Shown: positions 9,515 to 21,280 of the stretch, piece after piece | Position numbering within the stretch: position 1 is the stretch's first letter | Layout: the number at the start of each line of letters is the position of its first letter | Position numbers and translations under genes: made by a program | The notes under the pieces: model-generated | What the model saw: the letters and a program-made list of their open reading frames with translations, nothing else | What the model was told of the DNA's origin: nothing | Databases searched by the model: none | NCBI GenBank assembly: GCA_037974665.1 | Contig: CM075781.1 | Coordinates: 32,527,235-32,591,234 of the forward strand | DNA length: 64,000 bases | Source of the DNA: Ehretia macrophylla | Taxonomy: Eukaryota > Streptophyta > Magnoliopsida > Boraginales > Ehretiaceae | Reading direction: 5' to 3'

Positions 9515-11933
9515 ATTGACCTATTTATGTGCTATATGACTTAGAATGTGAAAATTATGTGATTAATACTCCTAGTACATGCTAAGTGTGCATTCATGAA
9601 ATTTTCATAAAAAACGGAATCAGAAATTTTATCGTCGGTTTTGGTGAATAGTATTTTTGAACACCTGTCCGCTAAAATTTTTACAGGGGTGTTTTAAACG
9701 TTTTAAAACCTAGTCCTCGAGTATTAATAGACCCGTGTTTGATTAAAACTGATTTGGAATCGGTTTTAGAATTTTAAAGATTTTTACACTTTCTTTTGCA
9801 AGAAAACGAGTTTTAAGCCGATTCGGGTGAAACTATTTTAATGTAACATTCTTTGTCACCTAACATATAATGTCTAGAATTGGTTTAAGTGTTAAATTAA
9901 TAGTTGAGCAAGAAATACTCAAGAAATGAATTAAAAGACTAGAAAAACAATTAAAGGACTAAATAAACTAACATTGACCATTTTAATAAGTTTGACCTTT
10001 GGCTTTTAAGCATCAACACACACAAAACACAACACAAAACACACTCATCAACACACACAAAGGGCCGAGAGGTTCAAGGGAGAAAAAGAGAAAGAATTTT
10101 CAAGGTTTTCAAAGCAATTTTTCATAGAAAAACTTAGTTTTTGTCCGTAGAACTTCGTGCCGAGTTGGATTCCGCTTGTTGGGCACGCATTGCACGCATA
10201 TCTAGGCTTGTATCGCATCAAAGGTGAGAGAAAAATTCTAGATCTCAAAACTCATTTTTTTATGTTTTTGCTCATAACTGTATTTTGAACTGTTAGAATG
10301 TTAATTTGAAGTTATATTATTGATCAGTGCGTGCTACGGATCGTTTATGTGTATTACTATGAGATTTGAGCCATTGTAGCGAAATTATTTATTTTCGGGT
10401 ATTTAAAGTTGATAGATTGGCTATTTGAGGATTATATTGAGTTGTTATGGTTGGAATCGATTGTCGTCGATTTTTAAAAGTTTGTTAATTACGTGGTAAC
10501 GCTGTTATAATGCCGAATTTTTGATTGCGATGTTTGGGTGAAAATCTAAAAATTTCAGCCTAGGTGCATTGAGGTTTTAGGGTTGTTGGGCTTGATTCTG
10601 ATGTGTCTTGGTTGGTTTCCGAGAGGGCTAAAGTAGTTGATTGAATGGGTGAGTGTTTGAAACTGATTTGGAGTTGTTTGGATTAGTAGAATGTAAGATA
10701 TGATTATTTGAAGTTTAGGTTATCTTTCTTTAAATTGTTGAATTGAGCCTTTAGATGATTGGGTGGTGTTTGAGTGATTGAATTGTGAGTTGTTGATGGT
10801 TAGACTAGGGTTAGATTACGTGTTTAATGCATGTTAAGTTAGATGGCCTACTTTGTCATCTAACTTAATTATTTGTTGTTTAATTGATTACTTAATGTTA
10901 TATTGATGATAATTGATGATATATTGATGATAATTGATGATTATTGATTGATGATTGATAAACCAGGAGATAGGCAATTCTGCTAGGTTGTTCTCCTGTG
11001 AATGATGTTTATTATTATTGTTGAGTATTGGTATGTGTGTGCCACCTCTTGGGCAGCGTCGGGCTGTCGGGTTGATAACGGCATGACTAACAGAGACTAC
11101 CTCCAGCTCGCATGACGGAGGTGTCATGGAGGGAGAGGCTAGTGAGGTACCTCGGGTGCGTGAGTAATGGGGAGTTATAAGAAGAATGGTTGAGATCGTG
11201 ATGGCGTATGGAGCTACACCAAATTGAGTATCCTTTATTGATTGGTCATTATAGTTATGTGTTTATATTATATTGATGTTTAATTGCGTGTTTACTGCTC
11301 AAAGGATTATTTCCAAGGAGTATAGTAAATACTGTTAGAGATCTATCGGATTCTCACTGAGCTTATTTATATAAGCTCACTCTCTATTATTGTATGCATA
11401 CAGGTGTCCTTTCGCAAGATTACGGGTACGTGCCTCCAGAAGGGGATAATGTGCCTTACGTGGACGAGTCCTATGTGCCAGAGTCTTGTCCTTGATGCTT
11501 GAGATGTTGTATACTCTATTATCTTGTATATTAAACTAGTTGTCTTTTATTTACCTTGTAGTTTATGATGTATAAGTTGTAGTAAGATAATGAACAAAAT
11601 GATGTTAACTTAGTAGTCTTTCTTTTGCTATGATCAAGGTTGCTAAGTTAGTTTATAATCTATTTTGATATGTATATTAAAGTTAAGGTATTATGTTGGA
11701 ACGGAAGCGTATAACTATGAATGGATTGTCTAAGAATGATTATTGTATAATATGGTTATGTTGTATGTTGTTAATGGTATTGAGGAATTGTTTGTTGTTT
11801 GGTTGAGGAGTTTGATTGTATGGTGTTTTTAGAGGTTAGTTTAGAGCTTCGGTGTCTTAATTATTGTCGTTATACTATCGAAATTCCGTTGCGTCCTGAC
11901 TGATTATAGGTGGGGTCGAGTTGGGACGTGACA
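9457..11933 (+). repeat. Gypsy-B 3' LTR
   Basis: A near-identical partner of 2003-4462, ending GGGACGTGACA before the CTGAG duplication. It carries the 31-codon frame at 11403-11495 and a TGATGATAATTGATGAT simple-repeat run at about 10905-10960 that is longer than in the 5' LTR. Confidence 0.95.
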
Positions 11934-11938
11934 CTGAG

Positions 11939-13045
11939 GTAGTTGATGAGGCACCAGATAATGTGGCACCGGGCCGAGATAGGAGTGATGACCGTATAGC
12001 TGCTGCCATGGATAGGATGACTGAGATTATGGCAAGGCTGTCACAATTACTAGCAGGGTAGGCTGCTCAAGCACAGGCATTACAGACTTAGTTGTTGAGC
12101 GTTCAGGGTGGTTACCACGGGCATGGTACGTTGAAGGAATTCTTGGGTTATTATCAGCCGAGATTTCAGGGAGAACTAGATGATAGGAAAACAGAAGCTT
12201 GGATTAATAAGATAGAGAATATATTTGATCCTCTAGACTATACTGATGAGAGGAAAGTAAGTTATGCAGTTTATCTATTTGATGATGAGGCAAAGGAATT
12301 GTGGCGCACAGTGAGAGTCGGTTGGGAGGCAAGAGGTAACCTGTATATCTGGGATACCTTTCTTAGAGCGTTTTGGGCGAAGTATGTCCCGAGGATTGCA
12401 CGGAAGCGGAGAGAGGTGGAGTTCCTATCTTTAGTTCAGGGGGATGCTACAGTGACTCAATATGAGGCCACTTTTACTAGATTGTCCCGGTATGCACTAG
12501 AGTATGTAGCAGATGAGGAGCGCAGGACCTGGAGGTTTATGTTGGGTTTGAGGTCAGAGATTCAGGATGCAATGGCCCTGAATCAGTATATATTTTATGA
12601 GGCTTTTGATGTGGCATCCAGACTGGAAAAGTAGAAAGGGGAACATATTGGACCTAGTCAGCCTAGCAAGAGGCCATTTTAGTCGCAGGGCCAGCAGGGT
12701 ATGTATAGACCTTCAGTACAGCAGGGTGGTTATAGGCCTTCGGTGCAGCAGGGTTACTATCGGCCTCAGTTTCAGCAGGGGTCTTATCAGGCTCAGTCAC
12801 AGTACAGGCCGGCCAGTCTCAGGGTCAATATAGGCCTAGTGTTGCGAGACCTAAACATCAGGCTAGTACAGTTGCTTTCTCGGCTTCTGGTTCTTCTAGG
12901 GGCAGTGGCAGTGCTTCGTCACTGCAGTGTGCTTACTGTAAACGTCAAGGCTATGTGGAGGCCGACTGCAGGGCGAAGGCAGGAACGTGTTTGGGTTGTA
13001 GTAGCAATCAGCATAGGGTGAAGGATTGCCTTAGATTTCAAAGGA
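11939..13045 (+). pseudogene. gag: Gypsy-A gag, continuation
   Basis: Resumes the frame begun at 1967. The retrotransposon gag domain runs from about 12095 to 12560 (T-L-K-E-F-L-G-Y-Y, R-F-M-L-G-L-R motifs). A linker with repeated Y-R-P-S-V-Q-Q-G units follows, then two CCHC knuckles. The first knuckle has Tyr instead of His (CAT to TAT at about 12952), which should abolish zinc binding. TAG stops lie in G-Q-A (about 12057), T-Q-L (about 12089), at 12632 and near 12680. A frameshift separates 12600 from the knuckle region. Confidence 0.88.
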
Positions 13046-13842
13046 CTGAGGGTCAGGCCGTGACCCAGGGTTATCAGGTCCGACCTACTGGTAGTGCACC
13101 TCAGCAGCAGCTGGTTCAGGCTTGGGCCTACGCAGTTGATTTAGAAGAGCCACCTGAGGATACGACAGTCGTGGAAGGTAACTTCCTTATACTTGATCAA
13201 CTTGTTAAAGTGTTGATTGATTCTGGTGCTACGCATTCTTTCATTACGCCTACTTGTGTGCAACGTGTTAACATGCAACCTGAAAGATTGCCTTATGTGG
13301 TTGAGATTAGTACTTCTTTAACTGATAAGTATATGACTGGTTTAGTTTGTAAAGACTGTAAAATACATGTTAAGGGTCAAGATTTTCCTTTGGACCTTAT
13401 TTTTTTTCCTATCCGGGGGTATGATGTTATATTGGGTATGGACTGGCTTTCTAAGTATGATGCTCAGCTAAATTGTAGAACAAAGGTAGTACGGTTTTGT
13501 TTGCCAGATCAGCCAGTGGTTGAGGTAGTGGGGAACTGGGTTGCTAAGACAAGTTTTATTATCTCATCAACTAAAGATGTTAAGCTGGTAAGTAAGGGGT
13601 GTTCGGGTTATCTAGCTTATTTGATCAACAAGCAATCTAATAAACTGAAGTTGGAGGAAGTTCCTATTATTTGGGAATATCCCAATGTATTTCCCGAGGA
13701 ATTTCCAGGATTACCACCAGAGAGGGATGTTGAGTTTGTGATCAATCTTATTCCCGGTACTCAACCTATTTCTAAATCCGCGTACCGGATGGCACCAGCT
13801 AAGTTGAAAGATCTGAAAACTCAGTTGCAGGAGTTATTATAA
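13046..13842 (+). pseudogene. pol: Gypsy-A aspartic protease and linker
   Basis: Open in one frame with the end of gag from 12955. The active site D-S-G-A lies at 13219-13230, followed by T-H-S-F-I and G-M-D-W-L. The linker keeps the full [18 protein letters not shown] segment that Gypsy-B has lost. A TAA closes the frame at 13840-13842, where sister copies have a Glu or Lys codon. This is the best-preserved protease of the plus-strand elements. Confidence 0.92.
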
Positions 13843-15226
13843 AAGGGTTTCATTCCGCAAAGTTCTTCACCATGGGGAATACTTGTTTTATTTGTGAAGA
13901 AGAAGGATGGTACCTTGAAATTATGTATATCGTGGTTTGAATCAGGTGACTATCAAGAACAAGTATCATTTACCACTGATTGACAAGTTGTTTGATCAAA
14001 TTCAGGGAGCCAAAGTCTACTCTAAGTTTGACTTGAGGTAGGGGTATTATCAGTTTCGGATTCGTACGGAGGATGTTCCGAAGTCTGCTTTCAGGACTTG
14101 GTACGGGAATTATGAGTTTGTTGTTATGCCCTTTGGACTGACTAATGTACCGGCAGGATTCATGGATCTTATGCATCGGGTTTTTTAGCCGTACTTGGAC
14201 CAGTTCGTGGTAATCTTTATTGATGATATCTTAGTTAATTTTAAGTCTGAATCGGAGCACGAGCAATATCAACGGCTTGTCTTACAGAAACTGTAGGAGC
14301 ATCAGTTGCTTGTGAAGTTCAGTAAGTGTGAATTTTGGTTGCAACGTATATATTTTCTTGGCCATGTTATTACACAGAGCGGTATTTCTGTAGATCCCAC
14401 TAAGATTGAAGTGGTAATGTCTTGGAAAAGGCTGGAGAATGTTTCGGAGGTTCGTAGCTTCCTTGGCTTGACAGTTTATTACCGTAGGTTTGTCAAATAC
14501 CTCTTTAAGATTGCAGGGCCAATTTCTAAGTTAACTCAAAAATGGACTAACTTTATTTGGGATGAGAAATGTGAGAGTGGGTTTCAGGAGTTGAAAAAGA
14601 GATTGACTACCGCTCCAGTACTTGCTCTACCAGAGGGAACCAATAATATGGTTATCTACAGTGATGCATCCAAGGATGGCTTGGGTTGTGTACTTCTGCA
14701 AAATGGTCGGGTTATCGCTTATGCTTCTAGAAAGTTGAAGCCGTATGAGGTGAATTATCCGACTCATGATCTTGAGTTGGCAGCTGTTGTTTTTGCACTG
14801 AAAAAGTGGCGTCATTATCTATGGGGCAGTAAGTTCGAGATTTTCACTGATCATAAGAGTCTGAAGTATTTGTTCTCACAAAAGGAGTTGAATATGCGTC
14901 AATGGAGGTGGATGGAACTTCTCAGAGATTATAATTTTACTATCAGTTATTTGCCTGGAAAGACAAATGTGGTAGCAGATGCTCTTAGCCATAAGACAAG
15001 TATTTCTTGTTTGGCTATCAAAAAGTGGGAGGTTCTTGAGGAATTCAGTTATTGGAGATTGGAATTGAATCAGGTTGGGGTGATGTGTTCATATCTCCGT
15101 ATTCAACCTTTATTGTTGTCTCAAATCAGAGAAGCTCAACAACTTGATGCGAAACTTCAGAAGATCAGGGATCAGATCACGGATGAACAGTCTGATTTCA
15201 AATTACATGAAGATGGTATTCTTTGA
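13843..15226 (+). pseudogene. pol: Gypsy-A reverse transcriptase and RNase H
   Basis: RT fingers and palm (13843-14305) are fragmented. A 5-bp deletion near 13926 removes part of the C-I-D-Y motif, and TAG codons replace Gln near 14038, 14186 and 14294. The F-I-D-D box is present near 14215-14230. From 14306 a 306-codon frame covers the thumb, complete RNase H (S-D-A-S near 14661, D-L-E-L-A, F-T-D-H-K-S-L) and the RNase H-integrase connection. It ends at 15224-15226 with TGA where sister copies have CGG or CGA (Arg). Confidence 0.93.
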
Positions 15227-16560
15227 TTTCGGAATAGGGTTTGTGTTCCCGATGAACCGGGTTTGAGGCGAGGTATTCTGGAGGAGGCTTATAATTCTAA
15301 GTACACCATTCATCCCGGTGGAAACAAGATGTATCGGGATTTGAAGCAACATTATTGGTGGAATAACATGAAAAATGAGGTTGCTCAGTTTGTATCCAGA
15401 TGTTTGGCTTGTCAGTGAGTGAGGGCCGAACATCAACGACTGCAGGGTTACTTCAGCCGTTGGCAATACCAGAGTAGAAGTGGGAGCATATTACGATGGA
15501 CTTTGTCTCTAGTTTGCCTAGAACACCGAGAGGTAACGACGCAATTTGGGTTGTTGTAGACCATTTGATGAAGACAGCTCAATTCATTCTGATGAGGTTG
15601 GGAGATGAGGTTGCAAAGTTGGCAGATCTTTATTTGGATTAGATTGATAGACTATACGGGATTCCATCTAGTATTTTCTCAAATCGAGATCCTTGGTTTA
15701 CTTCTCATTGTGGGAGAAACTTCAGGAGAGTTTGGGTACTCAGTTGAACTTCAGCACATCGTATCATCCTCAAACCAACGGTCAGTTTGAGAAGACTATT
15801 CAGATTCTGGAGGATATGCTCAGGGCTTGTGTTTTGGACTTCGGGAAGAACTAGGAAAAACATCTACTACTTGCCGAGTTTGCCTATAACAATAGTTATC
15901 AAGCTACTATTGGGATGGCACCTTTCGCAGCTCTCTACGACCATAAGTGTCGTTCACCTTTGTATTGGGATGAAGTAGGGGAGATGAAGACTATTGATCC
16001 GACTATCCTGCCAGAGTTTCTAGAGAAGATTGAGAATGTTCAGTTGATCAGGAAGAGAATGGTTATAGCACAGAGCAGATACAAGAGTTATGCTGATAAG
16101 CGTCGTCGGGATTTGGAGTTTACAGTCGGGGATCGGGCTTTCTTGAAATTATCTCCTCGAAAGGGGTTTGCTCGTTATGGTAAAGGTCGTAAGCTGAGTC
16201 TGAGGTTTACAGGGCCATTTGAAATTACCGGCAGGATTGGTAAGTTAGCATATTGGTTGGCTTTACCGGAGAACTTCTCTAATGTTCATAATGTCTTTCA
16301 TGTGTCTAATTGGCGAAAGTATAATCCGGATCCTTCTCATATTCTAAAGCCAGAGCCATTACAGCTTTGTGAGAATCTGACTTATGACGAAGAACTGAGA
16401 TGGAACGGGAACTAAGATCGAAGAAGATTTCGATGGTCAAAGTATTGTGGAAGCATCACGGGATTGAGTAGGCTACATTGGAGATGAGAGATCAGATGCA
16501 CCAGCAGTATCCAGATCTTTTCCGTACAACAAGTAAGAATTTCGAGGATGAAATTTCTTT
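15227..16560 (+). pseudogene. pol: Gypsy-A integrase with chromodomain-like tail, frameshifted
   Basis: Zinc-binding and core domains are in pieces. Single-base losses occur near 15440 and near 15710 (the L-W-E-K-L segment), with stops near 15418, 15645 and 15852. The core Asp residues are recognisable by alignment with Gypsy-B. The C-terminal half (15915-16415) is open and contains G-D-R-A-F-L-K-L-S-P and V-F-H-V-S-N. A deletion near 16388 removes the start of the chromodomain-like tail, whose remains (M-V-K-V-L-W) lie near 16430. Confidence 0.88.
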
Positions 16561-16573
16561 AAGGGGGAGAAAA
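16561..16573 (+). promoter_or_regulatory. Gypsy-A polypurine tract
   Basis: AAGGGGGAGAAAA lies directly before the TGTGAAACTC start of the 3' LTR. Confidence 0.93.
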
Positions 16574-18696
16574 TGTGAAACTCTAATTTTTGTCTTTTTC
16601 TCGATTTGCGTGTATTTGCCTCAATTTGCGTGATATGACCTGTTTATGTGTTATATGAATTAGAATGCGCTAAATATGTGATTTATATTCCCAATATATG
16701 CTATGTATGCATTCATGAAATTTTCATAAAAAACAGAATTGTAAATTTTATCGACGGTTTTAGTGAATAGTATTTTGGACGCACGTCCGCTAAAATTTTT
16801 ACACGGGTGTTTTAAGTGTTTCAAAACCTAGTCCTCAGATATTAATAGACCTGTGTTTAATTAAAACGGATTTCAAATCGACTTTAAAATTTTAAAGATT
16901 TTTACACTTTCTTTTGCAAAAAATGAGTTTTAAATCGAGTCGGGTGAAAATACTTAAATGTAAAGCTTCTTGTTACCCAAACATATTTTACTTAAAATAG
17001 TCTAAGTGTCAATTTAATGTTTTGAGAAAGAAATAGTCAAACATAGAATTAAAAGATTAGAAATACTAAAAATAAACTAAGTGTCAACTTTGACTTTCTT
17101 TTATTTTAGTTGACCTTGAGTATATATGCATCAACACACATTAGCAAAGCGCAAAAACACCTTATTTTGCACAGACATGGCCAAGAGCGATTAAAGAGAA
17201 AAAGAGAAAGAATTTCAAAGGTTTTTAAAGCAAAATTTACTTGGAAAACCTAGTTTTTGTTCGTAGTTTTTCGAACTGAGTTGGATTCCACTTGTTGGGC
17301 ACGCATTGCACACATTCATAGCCTTGTTTGGGATCAAAGGTGAGAGAAAAATTCTAGATCTCAAAATGCCATTTTTATGTTAATTCATAAATTCAAATTT
17401 TTAGCCGTTGAAATATTAAATTGATGTTATATTATTGCTCAGTAGATGCTAAGGATTGATTATATGTGTTTATATCCGTTTTGAACTGTTGTAGCATGAA
17501 TTTTTATTTTTCTGGTATTAAAATTGAGTTGTTGGCTATTTGTTGAATAGTTGGAGTTGTGGTGGTTGGAATCAATTGCTGTTAGCTTGTAAAAGTTTGT
17601 TAAATACGTGGTAGTAATGTTGTAATGCCAAAATTTTGATTGTGAAGTCGGTGTGAAAGTCCAGAAATTTCAGCCATGATGCATTAGGGTTTTAGGGTTG
17701 TTGGGCTTGATTTGGATGTATTATGGTTGTTTTCCGAGGGGGCTAATGTTGTTAATTGAGTGGATGAGTGATAGAAACTGGTTTGGAGGTTATCGAATTA
17801 GTAGAATGTTAGTTATGACTTTTAGAAGTTTGGGTTGTCTTTCTTTAAAATGTTGAACAATGCATTTGGATGTTTGGGTGGTGTTTGAGTGATTGAATTG
17901 TGAGTTGTTGATGCTTAGACTAGGGTTTGGTCGTGTGGTTAATGCATGATAAGTTGGGTGGCCTACTTTGTCATCTAACTTAGTTGTTTGTTGCTTATTT
18001 GAGTAGTTGTTGTTATGTTGTTGAAATGATGATTATTGATGAGTCGGGAGATAGGCAACCTACTTTGTTGTCCTCCTATGATAATTGTTTATTGTTGAGC
18101 CGGGAGATAGTCAACTTGATATGTTGTCCTCCTGTGATATGAATGATTATTATTATTGTCATGAGTCTTGGTATGTGTGTTTCACCTCTTGGGCAGCGTC
18201 GGGCTGTCCGGTTGAAAACGGCATGACTATCATAGGCTACCCCGAGCTCGCATGGGCGGAGCTACCATGGAGGGAGGGACTAGTTAGGTACCTTAGGTGC
18301 GTGAGTAATGGGGAGTTATAAGAAGAACGGTTGAAATCGTGATGGCGTTTGGAGCTACACCGACTAGAGTATCCTTTATTGATTGGTCATTATAATTAAT
18401 GTGCTTATATTGTTATTGACGATTATTATGTGTTTACTGCTCAAAGTATGATTTTCAAGGAGTATAGTAAATACTGTTAGAGATCTATCGAATCCTCACT
18501 GGACCTATTTTATGTAAGCTCACTCTTAATTATTGCATGCATACAGGTGTTACCGATCCAGATTACGGGTACGTGTCTCCAGAAGAGGATAATGTGCCAT
18601 ATGTGGACGAGTCCTATGTGCCGGAGCCTTGTCCTTGATATTTGTTGTTGTTCTCTTTTGTTCTCTTGTATATTAAAACTAGTTGGTTTGCATTTA

Positions 18697-18904
18697 TGTG
18701 GCGCTCCCACATCGAAAAATTAGGAAGTGATATAGCTGGATATAAGGGGGCGACTCCTTCTATCAGCCAAGGCGCCTTTTGAGGAGAGATCCTCAAGAGG
18801 ACAAAACCGTGAGAGTATTGGTTCCCTTCGGGGCTTGCTCAAAGCGGACAATACCTTGGTAGTGACGTACTCGTGCCCGTGATAAACCGTGGCGGGTCGT
18901 TACA
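18697..18904 (+). repeat. TRIM 5' LTR
   Basis: 208 bp from TGTGGCGCTCCCACATCG to GGGTCGTTACA. GATATAAGGGGG near 18738 resembles a TATA box. The CCCACATCG start followed by a TATAAG box is a pattern known in plant TRIM/SMART LTRs. Confidence 0.93.
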
Positions 18905-18906
18905 AA

Positions 18907-18918
18907 TGGTATCAGAGC
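18907..18918 (+). promoter_or_regulatory. TRIM primer-binding site (tRNA-iMet)
   Basis: A perfect TGGTATCAGAGC lies 2 bases after the 5' LTR. It is the same primer tRNA as the gypsy elements and the pararetrovirus in this window. Confidence 0.95.
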
Positions 18919-18971
18919 CTACCGGGGCGACCCGGCGTTGTGACGTTAGCCCGCGAGGGCGCGTGCCTCTT

Positions 18972-18984
18972 AAGGGGGGTGGAG
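18972..18984 (+). promoter_or_regulatory. TRIM polypurine tract
   Basis: AAGGGGGGTGGAG directly precedes the 3' LTR. One T interrupts the purine run. Confidence 0.88.
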
Positions 18985-19192
18985 TGTGGCGCTCCCACAT
19001 CGAAAAATTAGGAAGTGATATAGCTGGATATAAGGGGGCGACTCCTTCTATCCGCCAAGGCGCCTTTTGAGGAGAGATCCTCAAGAAGACAAAACCGTGA
19101 GAGTATTGGTTCCCTTCGGGGCTTGCTCAAAGCGGACAATACCTTGGTAGTGACGTACTTGTGCCCGTGATAAACCGTGGCGGGTCGTTACA
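18985..19192 (+). repeat. TRIM 3' LTR
   Basis: 208 bp, the same length as the 5' LTR. The three differences seen are in ATCAGCC/ATCCGCC, AAGAGG/AAGAAG and TACTCG/TACTTG. Confidence 0.94.
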
Positions 19193-19566
19193 ATTTACTT
19201 AGAAGTTTGTGATGTATAAGATGTTGTAAAGATAATGGATTAAATGTTGCTAGTTTAGTGGTCTTGCTTTGGAATATGATTAGGCTACTAGATTGGTTAT
19301 AATCTATTTTGGAAATGTATGTTATATAGTAAATGTATGATATTGGAACGGAGGCGTATAACCTATGGATGCAATGGTAAAAGAATGTTTATTGTATATG
19401 GTGGTTGTGTTGTTTAATTGTTGAATTGTTGAATTGTTGTGGAGTTGGTTGTATGAGTTGCGAAGAGGTTGGTTTAGAGCCTCGGTGTCTTAATCATTGT
19501 CGTTATACCGCCGAAATTCTGTTGCGTCCTGAATGATAGTAGGAAGGGTCGAGTTGGGACATTACA

Positions 19567-20559
19567 AGGTATTTGATATCCTGCAATTGATCATTGAGTT
19601 GACGATAATCGATCACCAATCTTTTCTTTCCTCGGACCTGTTCAGATCTTTTGTTGACATAAAAGGCATGACTTGCCCATGGAGATTTGAATGGTCGGAT
19701 GAGACCTTGCTCAAGTAGTGTTTGAATTTCAGCTTGACAAAGATCTTCACCTTTTGGCATTCCTGGATGAGAGGCGGTTTGGTGTGGCATCTGCCAATTT
19801 TCTCTGTAAGGTAGAGAGGCAAAGTGTTTATCTCTTTCCCAAAACTTGTTTGAAAGATCACCGCAACAGGAAAGGATGAGGTTTATCTCTTCAACAAATT
19901 CATCATCTTGAATGGCTGAAACTGATGAGGGCAATTCTTGTAAAGATACCCAAGGGGTATACTGATTGCATAGGAATTGGCAACCATCTATCTGAAATGA
20001 GAATGGAGCAAGTAAGATGAGGAAATCCATTCCTAAAAGAATGTCTTCACAGCATTGATCATACTGGTAAAAGCTGTGTCGAACTGAGACATCTGGGGAT
20101 AAATGTATAGGTATGGTAATGGAATGTGCTTTACTTGCAAATCCACTACCAGAAGCAGTGGTAAAGGTTGCTCTAGAGGAAATCCAAAATCCAGGAGGAA
20201 AACACTTGGATTTCATCATGGAAATACATGAACTGTGTCTACAAGTGCAATAACAGTGATAGGAACATATCCTAGAGGGTTTATAACAAGCTTTATGTAT
20301 GGCTTATAGATCTGACCTGGGGTAAAGGTAGCTTTGGAAGTGGTAAGGATTTCAGTGGTTTTATATATTTTGGCTATGGAGAAGTTTGGTTCTAAATCAG
20401 AGGATTCAGATTCTGAGGTGAGATCTGAGGATGAGGCTGTATCAAGGTTAATGACGGCTTGATCAGGTTCGGAAGTCCATGTGTATAGCTGGTCATCAAA
20501 GTTTTGAGTTGAAATGAATTGAACAAGCTTTGCTGGTAGCTTCTTGGACTTCTTGAGGT
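19567..20559 (-). pseudogene. V5 protease and truncated reverse transcriptase
   Basis: Reading from 20559 down: an acidic, Ser-rich segment, then the aspartic protease. Its D-T-G-S active site is broken by a 1-base deletion near 20234 that changes the frame inside the motif. From 20219 an open frame holds the rest of the protease (L-L-G-M-D-F) and the RT N-terminus (K-R-L-V-I-D-Y-R-Q-L-N-D). The copy is cut off by the Gypsy-A 3' LTR at 19566, before the catalytic Y-I-D-D box, so no RT activity is possible. Confidence 0.9.
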
Positions 20560-21280
20560 AACAATCTTTAGCAAAATGTCATTTCTTTCCACAAAGAAAA
20601 CATTTAGTGGAAGAAGAGGGTTTTGATCTTTTATTCACAAATTTGAATTTCTTGGAAGGTTTTCTGGACTTGCGAAACATTTTCTAATGTTTGTGCTTCT
20701 TGTGTTTGTGACACGAACATGGAGAGTGACTATGAGTGTGACAGCCAAACTTTTGGAAATCTTTTCTGCAAAAGGTATCCATTGTTTTCTGCTCATTGCT
20801 TTTGAGAAGTTTGCCAAGTTGTTTGGACTCGCATTGATCTTGAATGAACTTTCTGGCCATCTGGTACAAGTGATCGAGACTTAACTGTCTTAAATCTGCA
20901 AGATTGACTCGTTTGAACTTTGTTTCGAGCAATTCAAGAAGTGGTTGTGGCATGTTGAAGACGAACGCCTTCTTGATGGTTTATGTATTTTTTGCAAAGA
21001 TAAAATACAGAGCTTCCTGTCTGAGATAGTAATCTCCAAGTTTTGCAACATCACAGCATTTGTTGAGTAAGAACTCATTTTCTGCCTTTTCAATCTCTTG
21101 GGCTGTTTGTTCTACGAAAATGGTTCATAGACATCTTAGGAATATCTAAATAGGATCTGCATCTGTCAGGATGATTTGTCTTTCTTCTTTTGACAGCATT
21201 CTTATCCACCAACTGCGAAGTGATCCTGTAAAAGCAGCAACGAGACAGTCAATTATATCTCTTATTTCAAGAGTAGAATT
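20560..21280 (-). pseudogene. V5 coat protein region with zinc knuckle
   Basis: Capsid-like region, N-terminal part around R-S-W-W (about 21225), then a basic, His/Lys-rich segment (about 20690-20790) and one CCHC knuckle (C-F-L-C-G-K-K, then H-F-A-K-D-C) that in the family would bind nucleic acid. The Gly codon before the knuckle His is TGA, a stop shared with V2 and V3. Another TAG lies near 20980 and further stops near 21138 and 20694. The family's coat protein is released from the polyprotein by the protease. Confidence 0.82.

Larger units (their letters stand above)
2003..11933 (+). mobile_element. Gypsy-B: complete nested Ty3/gypsy chromovirus
   Basis: A full-length 9.9-kb element with 2460- and 2477-bp LTRs, inserted in the gag of Gypsy-A. 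The 5-bp target duplication CTGAG is perfect (1998-2002 and 11934-11938). The first 220 bp of the two LTRs differ at about 8 sites, mostly transitions, so insertion is not very recent. Its LTR begins TGTGAGACCCC, a subfamily distinct from Gypsy-A/C and Gypsy-D. The coding frame carries at least 13 in-frame stops and a 16-bp deletion. Confidence 0.96.
18697..19192 (+). mobile_element. TRIM (terminal-repeat retrotransposon in miniature)
   Basis: A 496-bp non-coding LTR element: two 208-bp terminal repeats flank an 80-bp core made only of a PBS and a PPT. The perfect duplication ATTTA flanks it (18692-18696 and 19193-19197). The LTRs differ at 3 visible sites, so insertion is comparatively young. 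It encodes nothing and would need proteins from an autonomous element. The LTR lacks the 5S rRNA-like boxes that define Cassandra TRIMs. Confidence 0.95.
1..19566 (+). mobile_element. Gypsy-A: outer Ty3/gypsy chromovirus, 5' end outside window
   Basis: LTR retrotransposon with the order LTR, tRNA-iMet PBS, gag, protease, RT, RNase H, integrase with chromodomain-like tail, PPT, LTR. Its gag is split after codon 12 by Gypsy-B and resumes at 11939. Its 3' LTR carries a TRIM. The right edge at 19566 joins pararetrovirus RT sequence, and AGGTA at 19567-19571 is the probable target duplication; the left flank lies outside the window. Domain order and the group II chromodomain-like tail fit the Tekay/Del clade. 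Many stops and frameshifts show that it is not autonomous. Confidence 0.93.
16574..19566 (+). repeat. Gypsy-A 3' LTR, interrupted by a TRIM
   Basis: Begins TGTGAAACTC and ends GGGACATTACA. Without the TRIM and its target duplication it is about 2.49 kb. It matches 1-1690 over their shared part. It holds a 31-codon frame at 18546-18638 and a short open run at 18085-18321 that aligns with 764-946. That upstream run is not conserved in frame in Gypsy-B or D, so I do not call it a gene. Confidence 0.94.

Noticed and set aside
18697..19192. TRIM considered as Cassandra with a 5S rRNA promoter
   Set aside because: The LTR lacks recognisable 5S box A and box C sequences.
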